From assembly GCA_005885325.1 (NCBI GenBank), contig VAYX01000193.1:1-10148 (forward strand): DNA of 10,148 nt. Direction: 5' to 3'. The stretch comes from Actinomycetota bacterium (lineage in GTDB: Bacteria > Actinomycetota > UBA4738 > HRBIN12). A program made the position numbers and the translations under genes. Positions 1 through 6,882 of the stretch are shown here, one piece after another. The notes below the pieces were generated by a model, which saw only the letters and a program-made list of their open reading frames with translations, searched no databases and had not been told where the DNA came from. Every line of letters starts with the position of its first letter. The first letter of the stretch is position 1.

Positions 1-65
1 GCCGTCAAGAGGGCCAAGGCGGCGGCGAGAGCCAGGAGCGTCTGAGTCCAAGCACGTCGAGTCAT
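1..65 (-). CDS. N-terminus of an exported protein (partial, runs off the window)
   Basis: Only the first 21 codons lie inside the window, reading leftward off the edge. They encode MTRRAWTQTLLAL followed by an Ala/Leu-rich stretch: a basic n-region (two Arg) and a hydrophobic core, typical of a Sec signal peptide, so the product is probably periplasmic, outer-membrane or secreted. The start is well supported. A perfect AGGAGG (plus-strand CCTCCT at 72-77) sits 6 bases before this ATG. A second in-frame ATG at 83 lies upstream of that Shine-Dalgarno and is unlikely to be used. A strong promoter at 137-164 points at it. The mature protein is not visible, so no function can be given. Confidence 0.7.
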   Translation of the reverse strand, partial: MTRRAWTQTLLALAAALALLT

Positions 66-136
66 GTCGATCCTCCTCGTCATAGACCGATCGAGAAAGC
101 GCGACGGAGACGGAATCGATCCGAAAAAGCTGCATC

Positions 137-164
137 ATTATGGACAGGTTGCGTCGCTTGTCAA
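137..164 (-). promoter_or_regulatory. Strong sigma70-type promoter for the partial exported gene
   Basis: Read on the minus strand, a perfect -35 TTGACA (159-164) is followed after 16 bases by CATAAT (137-142), five of six matches to the -10 consensus. Transcription would start near 130, giving a leader of about 65 bases before the ATG at 65. It lies in the 154-base gap between the MFS stop and the exported gene, so that gene probably does not depend on read-through from the MFS gene. A consensus-like promoter stands out in such G+C-rich DNA. Confidence 0.65.
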
Positions 165-219
165 GTCCGCTGCAAGTCGTCGACATTTGAGAGCTACACC
201 TGACACGAATTCGAGACGA

Positions 220-1500
220 CTACGCCGCCCGCGCGGGTCTCCAGACGATGCCGGCGCGGTGGGCGATCGCCACGAGCAGAGCGACGCCGAGCAGACCGAT
301 GACGCCGCCGGCGGCGCAGGCCGCCCGAACGCCCTGGTGCTCGGCGACCATGCCGACGACCAGCGAGCCGAACGGCGTCATGCCCGCGAAGGTCACCGTG
401 TACAGCCCCATCACCCGCCCGCGTAGATTGTTGGGCGCGGCGAGCTGCAGGGTGGTGTTGCACCCAGTCGTGAAGAGGATCTGCGCGCAGCCCAGGAGCG
501 CGAGAACCGCGAACGCGACTGCGAAGCGATCGACCAGCGCCAGCGCGACGAGTCCGGCGCAGAGCGTCGCCGCCGAGCCCACCAGAAATGAAAGCGGCGG
601 CTGGCCGGTGCGAAACAGGGCGACGCTGAAGCCTCCGGCGACGGCGCCGGCGCCCAGGGCCGACATGAGGAGCCCGAATCCGTGCGCGTCCTGGTTCAGC
701 ACGTTCCGGGCAACCAGCGGGACGACCACGTTGAAGTTGAGGACCAGGAGGCTCACCACGACCATCAGCCCGAGCGTGAACGCCACCGGCGGCGTCTTCG
801 CGGCATAGGCGACCGCGTCGAGAACTCCTTCCCGGATTCCGAGCCGCCCGGCCGGATCCGGCTGCCCGTCGGTCCGGATCGCCAGCAGCGCGACGAGCAC
901 GGCGACGAAGCTCACGCCGTTCAGGAAAAAGGCGAGCGCCACACCGAACGCGGCGATGAGCAGCCCCGCCACGGCGGGGCCAACGATGCGCGCGCCGTTC
1001 ATGATGACCGAGTTGAGCGCTACCGCGTTGGGCAGATCGGAGCGCCCCACCAGATCCGTGATGTAGGCCTGGCGCGTGGGAATGTCGAGCGCCCGCCCCA
1101 GGCCATAGATCACGGCCATCACGGCCACATGCCAGTAGCGGATGTACCCGCTCCAGACGAGCGCGGCCAGCACCAGCGCTTGCAGCTGCATCACCGTCTG
1201 GCTCACGAGGAGAACCCGCCGCTTGGCGAAGCGATCGCTCAGCGCCCCACCGACCGGTGACAGGAGCAGGATCGGCGTGAACTGGAGCGCGCTGACGATC
1301 CCGAGCTGGAGCGGTGAGTGCGTCAGCTCGAGCACGAGCCACGCCTGCGCCACGCTCTGCATCCAGGTACCGACCTGCGAGATGAGCTGGCCGATCCAGA
1401 ATAATCGGAAATCGCGGTGCCGGAGCGCGCCGAGGCGCACCGGCGAAGGCCCGGGCGCGCTCCGTCCGCCTCCCTCGGTGGCTTCGGATCCTCCGGGCAT
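220..1500 (-). CDS. MFS transporter, EntS-like exporter family
   Basis: A 426-residue integral membrane protein of the major facilitator superfamily, most like the EntS/DUF894 (MFS_3) group of proton-driven exporters. After a soluble N-terminus comes LGALRHRDFRLFWIGQ, which leads into helix 1 as is usual in this group. The signature loop between helices 2 and 3 is GGALSDRFAKRR (about 84-95), matching G-x-x-x-D-R-x-x-R-R. GRALDIPTRQAYITDLV (about 135-151) and ARIVGPAVAGLL (about 170-181) follow, and the second half carries LRGRVMGLYTV, common in EntS-like proteins. Length is normal and about 11-12 hydrophobic segments are visible. The ATG at 1500 is the first possible start after an in-frame TGA; its ribosome site is weak. 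The substrate (siderophore, drug or metabolite) cannot be told from sequence, and no biosynthetic genes adjoin it. Confidence 0.9.
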   Translation of the reverse strand: MPGGSEATEGGGRSAPGPSPVRLGALRHRDFRLFWIGQLISQVGTWMQSVAQAWLVLELTHSPLQLGIVSALQFTPILLLSPVGGALSDRFAKRRVLLVSQTVMQLQALVLAALVWSGYIRYWHVAVMAVIYGLGRALDIPTRQAYITDLVGRSDLPNAVALNSVIMNGARIVGPAVAGLLIAAFGVALAFFLNGVSFVAVLVALLAIRTDGQPDPAGRLGIREGVLDAVAYAAKTPPVAFTLGLMVVVSLLVLNFNVVVPLVARNVLNQDAHGFGLLMSALGAGAVAGGFSVALFRTGQPPLSFLVGSAATLCAGLVALALVDRFAVAFAVLALLGCAQILFTTGCNTTLQLAAPNNLRGRVMGLYTVTFAGMTPFGSLVVGMVAEHQGVRAACAAGGVIGLLGVALLVAIAHRAGIVWRPARAA

Positions 1501-1815
1501 CGCCCCGACTGTACACGAGGCCCCTCGGGAATTTCACACTCCGGAAATCTGGATCCGCCCGGCGAGCAGTGCAGCGCGTGGTGTGCAGAAATAGCTCGCT
1601 TGCTGGTACGGGTCCGTCCGGCGGTAGACACGGCACAGGGGTGCCAGCGTGCATGGGCACATTTGATGAGCCGTGCCGAAATATCGGAAATGTGAAGCCG
1701 TTAAGTGCCTGAGTCGTTGGACGTCGCGCCCGGCACGCGCATGGCACCGAAGCTGCACCCCCACATTGGCAACGAACCTGCGTATAACCCAAGAGCGCTC
1801 AGACAGGGGGATTTC
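1501..1815. other. Divergent intergenic region (MFS / prepilin)
   Basis: This 315-base gap separates the leftward MFS gene from the rightward prepilin gene, and I see no supportable gene in it. It holds a small hairpin (GGCAC/GTGCC, 1632-1645) and a larger interrupted inverted repeat: CACATTT (1658-1664) pairs with AAATGTG (1688-1694), and nested directly against the second arm is CCGA-AATA-TCGG (1676-1687). Before the prepilin a -10-like TATAAC lies at 1783-1788, without a convincing -35 at normal spacing. No clear promoter for the MFS gene could be picked out; the best minus-strand candidate (TTCCGA, 17 bases, TCAAAT) is weak. Confidence 0.5.
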
Positions 1816-2211
1816 ATGTATCGGTGGTGGACAGCGAAGCGGATTACGGTAGCGAACCAGCGAGGCTTCACGCTCATCGAGCTGATGATCGTCGTCGCGA
1901 TCATCGGCATCCTGGCAGCCATCGCCATCCCGCTCTACGCCAACGTTCAGGCGCGCGCGCGGATCGCCAAGGCCCAGGCCGATGCCCGGGCTCTCGCGTC
2001 CTCGGCCTCCATCTACGGCGCCCACATGGGCGTGCTGCCGACGGCGCTGACGGACCTCACCGTGGTCGCCACGAACAGCCAGGGCCAGACCGCGGGCCCG
2101 TTCATGGCGAGGGTTCCTCCGCCTCCGGGTCGGGCACGTTCAACATCTCGGCCTCCGGCGACGGCACCACCGTCTCGCTTCCGTAAGCACAGAACGACCC
2201 ACTTCGGATAG
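1816..2211 (+). CDS. Type IV prepilin / pseudopilin-like protein, C-terminus frameshifted
   Basis: A secreted pilin-type subunit for a type IV pilus or type II secretion pseudopilus. The leader MYRWWTAKRITVANQRG ends in Gly17 and is followed by the class signature FTLIELMIVVAIIGILAAIA, with the conserved Glu at mature position 5, which prepilin peptidase would cleave and N-methylate. An amphipathic helix (YANVQARARIAKAQADARAL) and TALTDLTVVATNSQGQTAGPF follow, as in GspG-like pseudopilins. The ATG at 1816 has AGGGGG five bases upstream. From about 2105 this frame turns into an unpilin-like Pro/Arg-rich tail ending at 2211. The frame one base back (codons at 2106, 2109 and so on) instead gives SGSGTFNISASGDGTTVSLP and a TAA at 2184-2186, the kind of C-terminus expected. 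A frameshift or small deletion between about 2105 and 2135 is therefore likely. No other pilus genes are nearby. Confidence 0.85.
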   Translation: MYRWWTAKRITVANQRGFTLIELMIVVAIIGILAAIAIPLYANVQARARIAKAQADARALASSASIYGAHMGVLPTALTDLTVVATNSQGQTAGPFMARVPPPPGRARSTSRPPATAPPSRFRKHRTTHFG

Positions 2212-2241
2212 CGCACGGGAAGGGACGCTCCTTCCCGTGCG
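2212..2241 (+). terminator. Perfect 12-bp hairpin after the prepilin gene
   Basis: CGCACGGGAAGG (2212-2223) pairs perfectly with CCTTCCCGTGCG (2230-2241) around a 6-base loop. It begins 25 bases after the TAA that would end the restored prepilin frame, where a transcription terminator is expected. No T-tract follows (next bases are GGTGTTGG), so it is not a textbook intrinsic terminator; it may stop transcription weakly or protect the 3' end of the mRNA. Confidence 0.5.
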
Positions 2242-2387
2242 GGTGTTGGTCCGCGCCTCCCCTCCCCGCCATCCTCCTTGCGTATCTCGCCCGCCCGCGT
2301 AATGCTGCCGACCGGGCCCCTCGAGCTCCGCGGAAGCCGCGGACGCCGGACGGTGTAAGCAAACCTCGATTCGGGAGGAATGGTGCG

Positions 2388-2564
2388 ATGAAGCGGGGAC
2401 CGGCGGCGTTTCTGGTGGTGGGGTGGGTCGCGTGGCTATCGTCCGGCGTCGAGGCTCTGACGAAGATCCGCGATCCGCTGGCGAGCAAGCCCGCGGGCAG
2501 TCCGTTCAAGGTGACGGTGCTTCGAGCCGGCAAGATGCTCGACGTGACCGGCAAAGTCCAGTGA
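2388..2564 (+). CDS. Small exported protein (58 aa) at the head of the M16 operon
   Basis: I do not recognise this family. The ATG at 2388 has GGGAGG nine bases upstream (2373-2378). The product starts MKRGPAAFLVVGWVAWLSSGVEA, cut here for length as a 23-residue Sec signal-like segment: two basic residues, a hydrophobic core and a plausible A-x-A-like end near Val21-Ala23. The mature part would be only about 35 residues and ends KMLDVTGKVQ. Its TGA overlaps the GTG start of the M16 peptidase by four bases (GTGA, 2561-2564), implying translational coupling. That tight junction and the good ribosome site argue that it is real. The string VLRAGKMLDVTGKV faintly recalls the start of metal-dependent amidohydrolases, so a truncated relic is possible. 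A 7-bp hairpin (2327-2343) lies in the leader region upstream. Confidence 0.6.
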   Translation: MKRGPAAFLVVGWVAWLSSGVEALTKIRDPLASKPAGSPFKVTVLRAGKMLDVTGKVQ

Positions 2565-3907
2565 GTCGACCGCACCGGGCCCTCGGTACGGCCGTGCTCG
2601 CGTCGGTCGTCGCGCTCTTGCTTTCGAGCGGCTGCGCCGGCCTCTCGGGTCAGGGCGGCGCCGGCGGCGACCTGCCCGCGCCGGTTCGTCAGGTGTTGCC
2701 CAACGGCCTCCGGCTGATCGTCCAGGATCACCGCGCCGCCGACATCGTCGCCGTCTATCTCTACGTCGGCGTGGGCGTGCGGTACGAGCGACCGGAGCAG
2801 CTCGGCTATTCGCATTTCCAGGAGCACATGCTGTTCAAGGGCACGGACAAGTGGGGCCCGGGCTACATCGATCGCGCCGTGGAGGGCGTGGGCGGGCGCA
2901 CCAACGCGACGACCTCGTTCGACTACACGGACTTCTACATCGTCGTTCCCACCGAGGCCACCGAGATGGCCTTGCAGACTCTCGCCGACATGGTCTTCCG
3001 CTCGAAGTTCGATCCGAACGAAGTCGCGCGCGAGCGCGAGGTGATCTTCGAGGAAGCGAACATCGAGACCGACAATCCCAAGGCCGCCATCATCCGGCAG
3101 CTCTACGGTCTCGTCTTCGCCGACAACCCTTACGGCTCTCCGGTGCTCGGCACGCGGCCCACGCTGAGCGCCGCCACCAGCGAAATCTTGAAAACGTACA
3201 ACCGGCAGTACTACACGCCGGAGAACATGGCGCTCGTGGTCGCGGGGCCCGTCGAGGTGAAGGCGATCCGCGCCATGGTCGATCGCATCTGGGGTGTCGT
3301 CCCGGCCACCGGCTACCAGCCCGTGCCGGCGCCGGCGCCGCGCCCGCTCGCCGGCCCGGTCCATCGAACGGTCGAGCGTCCCGAGCAGCAGGCCCGGCTC
3401 GCCATGGGCTGGCAGGCGCCGCCCGCCAACGATCTCAGTGGCGACGCGGTCGATCTTCTGACGACCATCCTGGCGGGCGCGGAGAGCTCGCGGCTGGCGA
3501 AGCGGCTGCGCGACCAGGAGCGGCTGGTGTCCTCGATCACGATGAACTACGCGGCCCTGATGGGCGGCGGCATCGTGACACTACGGGCCGATCTGGAGGC
3601 CAAGGATCTCGAGCGGGTCGAGCAGATCGTCCTCGAGGAGATCGTGCGAATGCAGGAGTCGGGTCCGACCGAGGAGGAGCGGCAGCTGGCCGTCATCCAG
3701 TTCGAGTCGCAGCACGCCTTCGACACCGAGACGTCCGAGGGGCTCGCCAACGCCTACGCGCTCGCCGAGACCACCTGGACGCTCGAGGCGGAGCTCGGCT
3801 ATATCGATCGGCTGGGCAAGATCACGCGCGAGCAGATCCGCGACGCGGCACGCCGCTACCTGTCGCGGACCAACTACGCCCAGCTCGCCTTCCGGCCCAA
3901 GCCATGA
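2561..3907 (+). CDS. M16 family zinc metallopeptidase, catalytic subunit (lipoprotein)
   Basis: A 448-residue pitrilysin-family (M16B) protease. The inverted zinc motif HxxEH is present as H85-F-Q-E88-H89 within GYSHFQEHMLFKGT; Glu88 is the expected general base. The third zinc ligand falls about 76 residues later in EREVIFEEANIE (probably Glu165). An N-terminal hydrophobic stretch ends in LLLSSGC (Cys25), a slightly atypical lipobox, so the protein is probably a membrane-anchored periplasmic lipoprotein. The two M16 halves follow, joined by a Pro/Ala-rich linker (about 256-267). In the second half LRDQERLVSS keeps the Arg but lacks the Tyr of the R/Y substrate pair, which the partner supplies. 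The GTG at 2561 is chosen because it overlaps the upstream stop (GTGA) and places the signal peptide at the very N-terminus. Its own stop overlaps the next ATG (ATGA). Likely substrates are oligopeptides or misfolded exported proteins. Confidence 0.93.
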   Translation: MSRPHRALGTAVLASVVALLLSSGCAGLSGQGGAGGDLPAPVRQVLPNGLRLIVQDHRAADIVAVYLYVGVGVRYERPEQLGYSHFQEHMLFKGTDKWGPGYIDRAVEGVGGRTNATTSFDYTDFYIVVPTEATEMALQTLADMVFRSKFDPNEVAREREVIFEEANIETDNPKAAIIRQLYGLVFADNPYGSPVLGTRPTLSAATSEILKTYNRQYYTPENMALVVAGPVEVKAIRAMVDRIWGVVPATGYQPVPAPAPRPLAGPVHRTVERPEQQARLAMGWQAPPANDLSGDAVDLLTTILAGAESSRLAKRLRDQERLVSSITMNYAALMGGGIVTLRADLEAKDLERVEQIVLEEIVRMQESGPTEEERQLAVIQFESQHAFDTETSEGLANAYALAETTWTLEAELGYIDRLGKITREQIRDAARRYLSRTNYAQLAFRPKP

Positions 3908-5232
3908 GCCGCCGCTCCCTCGCCGCCACGCTCGCCGCGGGGTTCGCGGCTCTCGGCCTCCTCGCGGCGGCGAGCCTCGCGGGCGCCGCCGACGGCGCGA
4001 CCGGCGCTGTCGCGCGCACCCGGCTCGCCAACGGCATGACCGTGCTCGTGCGGGAGAACCCGACGGCGCCGGTCGTCGGAATGTCGCTGATGGTGCGGAT
4101 GGGCACGCGCTATGAGACCCGCCAGACGGCCGGGCTCTCCAACTTTCTCCAGCTCATCGTGGTGCGCGGCACGACCACGCGCGACGGCACCGAGATCGTC
4201 AGCGCGGCCGATCGCATGGGCGGGAGCATCGACGCCTATGCCGACGCCGACTACGCCGAGATCACCGCCACCGCGCTGTCGCGCTTCTGGTCGGACATGC
4301 TCGACCTCGTGGCCGACGTCACACTGCGACCGTCGCTGAGCGACGGGACGGCCCAGGCCGTGCGCGATTTCCTCGTGCGGCAGATCCGGAACCGCGCCGA
4401 CAAGCCGTACGATGCCGCCTTCGACGCGCTGCTGGCCCGGACCTTCGGCGACAACCCTTACGGGTGGGACGCCCTCGGGCTCAAGGAGAGCGTCGAGCGA
4501 ATGGATCGCGCCGCGCTCCTCGCTCACTACCGGCGCCACTACGTGCCCGGGGGCATGGTCCTGGCGGTCAGCGGCAAGGTGAAGCGTCAGGACGTGATCG
4601 CCCGGGCCGAGCGACTCTTCGGTCCGCTTCCCGCGGCGCCGGCGCCGGCGCCCAACACGACGCCCCCGCCGGCGCCCGCCGCCGCGCGGGTGGTTCTGAC
4701 CGTGCCGGGCGCCCAGTCCCAGATCCTCATGGGCGGGCTGGCTCCTTCCCTGACCGATCCCGACCTCGCGGCCATGAAGCTGGTGAGCACGGTGCTGGGC
4801 GGCGGACTGGCCAGCCGCTTCTTCTCGGAGCTCCGTGACCAGCAGGGACTCGCCTACACCACCGCCGCGCGGGAGCCGCTTCGCGTGAGCCCGGGCTACT
4901 TCCTGGCGCTCCTCGGCACGGCGCCGGCCAATCAGGAAAAGGCCGAGGCCGCGCTTCGCGAGCAGCTCGAGCGCATCCAGAAGCAGGCCGTGTCCGACGA
5001 GGAGCTGCGCGTCGCCAAGGCCTACCTGCTCGGCACCCTCGCCATGGACCGCCGTACGAACGCACGCCAGGCGTGGTATCTCGCCTCGCTCGAGACCGCG
5101 GGCGTCGGCTACGAATTCCTCGACCGTTATCAGGCCCAGGTGCGCGCGGTGACCGCCGCCGACGTTCAGCGCGCCGCCCAGAAATACCTCGCCACGCTTC
5201 GCACGGTCGTGGCGGAACCGCCGCCGAAATAG
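3904..5232 (+). CDS. M16 family peptidase-like protein, non-catalytic partner subunit
   Basis: A 442-residue M16B homologue that starts within the ATGA overlap with the catalytic subunit, so the two are translationally coupled. A Sec signal peptide covers about residues 1-29 (ending SLAGAA). Aligned with its neighbour, the HxxEH site is degenerate: GLSNFLQLIVVRGT has Asn80, Gln83 and Leu84 where the partner has His, Glu and His, so it cannot bind catalytic zinc. It retains ELRDQQGLAYT with Arg311 and Tyr318, the conserved pair that contributes to the substrate site in M16 heterodimers. A Pro/Ala-rich linker (about 242-261) joins the two halves. This split of zinc site and R/Y site matches known bacterial two-subunit M16B proteases and mitochondrial processing peptidase. 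I infer a periplasmic 1:1 complex with the preceding product. Confidence 0.92.
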   Translation: MSRRSLAATLAAGFAALGLLAAASLAGAADGATGAVARTRLANGMTVLVRENPTAPVVGMSLMVRMGTRYETRQTAGLSNFLQLIVVRGTTTRDGTEIVSAADRMGGSIDAYADADYAEITATALSRFWSDMLDLVADVTLRPSLSDGTAQAVRDFLVRQIRNRADKPYDAAFDALLARTFGDNPYGWDALGLKESVERMDRAALLAHYRRHYVPGGMVLAVSGKVKRQDVIARAERLFGPLPAAPAPAPNTTPPPAPAAARVVLTVPGAQSQILMGGLAPSLTDPDLAAMKLVSTVLGGGLASRFFSELRDQQGLAYTTAAREPLRVSPGYFLALLGTAPANQEKAEAALREQLERIQKQAVSDEELRVAKAYLLGTLAMDRRTNARQAWYLASLETAGVGYEFLDRYQAQVRAVTAADVQRAAQKYLATLRTVVAEPPPK

Positions 5233-5261
5233 ACCCGAGCCCACCCTCGAGGAGGAGCCAC

Positions 5262-5696
5262 ATGAAGCGGATCGGTCCTCTCCTGACGCTGACGGTGTTG
5301 CTGGTCGCCACACCTACCGTGGCGCTCGATTCCATCGTCGGCAAGTGGAAGACGGTCGACGAGAAGACCGGCAAGGTCGTGTCCGACGTGGAGATCTACC
5401 AGCAGGGCGGCAAGCTGTTCGGCAAGATCACCGGGCTCACCGAGCCGAACGACGCGCAGGGTAAGCCGAAGATCTGCACCAAGTGCACGGGGCCGGACAA
5501 GGACAAGCCGATCGTGGGCCTCGTGATCGTCAAGGATCTGAGCGCCAGCGACGACCGCTACAAGAACGGCACGATCACGGACCCCGAGGACGGCAAGATC
5601 TACAAGGCCGAGGTGTGGACCGAGGCCGCCAAGCTCAAGGTGCGTGGCTATCTCGGCCCATTCTACAAGACGCAGACCTGGGTCAAGGGCAACTGA
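5262..5696 (+). CDS. DUF2147 family periplasmic protein
   Basis: A 144-residue exported protein of the DUF2147 family (small periplasmic proteins of unknown biochemical role). It has a Sec signal peptide (MKRIGPLLTLTVLLVATPTVA), then IVGKWKTVDEKTGKVVSDVEI, which is typical of the family's first strands when read as IVGKWKT...KTGKVVSDVEIY, then KLFGKI, a Cys pair CTKC (Cys72, Cys75) followed by KPIVGLVIVKDL, and DPEDGKIYKAEVW near the end. Full length for the family. The ATG at 5262 has AGGAGG seven bases upstream. It lies only 29 bases after the M16 partner gene with no intervening terminator or promoter, so it is probably the last gene of that operon. The CxxC could bind metal or form a disulfide; the sequence does not settle which. 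Confidence 0.88.
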   Translation: MKRIGPLLTLTVLLVATPTVALDSIVGKWKTVDEKTGKVVSDVEIYQQGGKLFGKITGLTEPNDAQGKPKICTKCTGPDKDKPIVGLVIVKDLSASDDRYKNGTITDPEDGKIYKAEVWTEAAKLKVRGYLGPFYKTQTWVKGN

Positions 5697-5740
5697 CGGG
5701 AGCGACGTCGGAGCAGCGATGCGGATCGGCGGGCGCGCCG

Positions 5741-5767
5741 TTGCCCTGGCTCAGGGCGCAGTATAAT
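5741..5767 (+). promoter_or_regulatory. Promoter for the LLM oxidoreductase, with palindromic spacer
   Basis: A perfect -10 TATAAT (5762-5767) is preceded, at a short 15-base spacing, by TTGCCC (5741-5746, four of six matches to -35). Transcription would start near 5774, about 35 bases before the ATG at 5809. The spacer contains a perfect inverted repeat, GCCCTG-GCT-CAGGGC (5743-5757), overlapping the -35, which could be an operator or a remnant of a terminator stem for the DUF2147 gene. Confidence 0.55.
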
Positions 5768-5808
5768 CGGCCGACCGCCGGGACGCTCCGGGCGGTGTGG
5801 AGGATGAC

Positions 5809-6859
5809 ATGCACGTCGGCCTGGTGATGGAATGCGACTATCGCGAGGGAAGAACGCAGGAGGAAGCGTTTGCCGAAGCGATGTCGATCGCCGAGATCGC
5901 GGAGACGCACGGGCTCAACGGCGTCTGGCTGGCCGAGCGCCACTTCGCGATGCACCGGCGACCGACCGACCCGATGGGCGCCGGCATCCCGTCGATCGCC
6001 TCGGTGCCCCTCGTGCTGGCCGCGGCGATCGCCGCCCGGACGAAGCGCCTGCGCATCGGCACTCCGCACCGCTGAGGAAGCCGCCACGGTCGATCAGATC
6101 AGCCAGGGTCGCCTCGACTTCGGCGTCGGGCGCAGCGGCTTTCCCCGCGCCTATTCGGGCTACGGCATCCGCTACGACGAGAGCCGCGAGCGCTTCCAGG
6201 AATCGCTCGACGTCATCCTGAAGGCGTGGACGCAGAACGGCTTCTCCCACTCCGGAAAATACTTCACGTTCGACAATCTCACGGTGGTGCCGCGGCCCTA
6301 TCAGAAGCCGCACCCACCGATCTGGGTGGCGGCCACCACGCACGACACGTTCCCGATGGTCGGGCGCATGGGGTACTCGCTCGTCACCGGGCTGCGCGGC
6401 TTCGACGTCCCCGAGGCCATCGGCCACCTCCTGGCCTATCGCGCCGCGCGGCGCGAGGCCGGGCATACGGGCGACGGTAACGTCTACCTCCGCATTCCGG
6501 TCTACGTCGCGGCCACCGCGGCCCAGGCCCGCTCGGAGCCCGAGGAGAGCACCATGCGGGCCTATCGTCGCCTGGCCGAGAACATGGCTCAGTCGGTCGG
6601 CGCAACGGGAACGACCGTGTCGGAAGAGCGCGCCGAACGCGCCGAGCGCCTCTCCAACGTGAGCTACGAAGACCTGCTGCGCGATCGCGTGGCCTATGGC
6701 ACCCCGGACATGGTCGTCGACCGGCTGCGCCAGCTACGGGACGCGCTGGGCCTGTCGGGGGTCATCATGGAGTCGAATGTCGGCGGCCGCATCCCGCTCG
6801 ACCAGGTGCTCACCTCGATTCGCCTCTACGCGCAGGAAGTCGCTCCGCGTCTCCGGTAA
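5809..6859 (+). pseudogene. LLM class flavin-dependent oxidoreductase, internally deleted and frame-broken
   Basis: A luciferase-like (bacterial luciferase family) flavin- or F420-dependent monooxygenase/reductase with a TIM-barrel fold. The ATG at 5809 is preceded by GGAGG at five bases; an in-frame GTG at 5797 lies too close to that site. The first 88 codons (MHVGLVMECDYREG... NGVWLAERHF ... TKRLRIGT) stop at a TGA at 6073-6075. The rest continues one frame over from about 6062: LRTAEEAATVDQISQGRLDFG, VGRSGFPRAYSGYGI, PHPPIWVAA and YGTPDMVVDRLRQLRD, ending at 6857-6859. Family members normally carry about 11 residues of the type AVQVLPL.HP between RIGT and LRTAEEA, and here these are absent. 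A deletion of about 32 bases explains both the gap and the shift. As sequenced it would not make active enzyme. It is either a real pseudogene or an assembly error. The substrate is unknown. Confidence 0.88.
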
Positions 6860-6882
6860 CGATTCCCGCCCTCGACGGCTCC

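Noticed and set aside
64..426. Plus-strand open frame starting MSILLVIDRSRK
   Set aside because: It overlaps the exported gene start, its promoter and the end of the MFS gene on the other strand, and has a low-complexity composition with no recognisable domain.
194..1792. Long open frame antisense-shifted over the MFS gene, and similar long frames over the M16 genes (2102-3364 and 3874-5313 minus, 2851-3900 plus) and over 6734-8506 minus
   Set aside because: They overlap recognisable proteins in other frames, give Arg/Ala/Gly/His-rich nonsense without domains, and are expected in G+C-rich DNA where stop codons are rare.
2278..2305. Possible promoter TTGCGT-16-TAATGC ahead of the M16 operon
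   Set aside because: The -10 has too few matches to consensus to be supported.
2423..2560. N-terminal extension of the catalytic M16 protein back to 2423
   Set aside because: It would bury the signal peptide behind 46 Arg/Asp-rich residues and overlap the small exported gene; the GTG at 2561 gives an exported protein and a GTGA junction.
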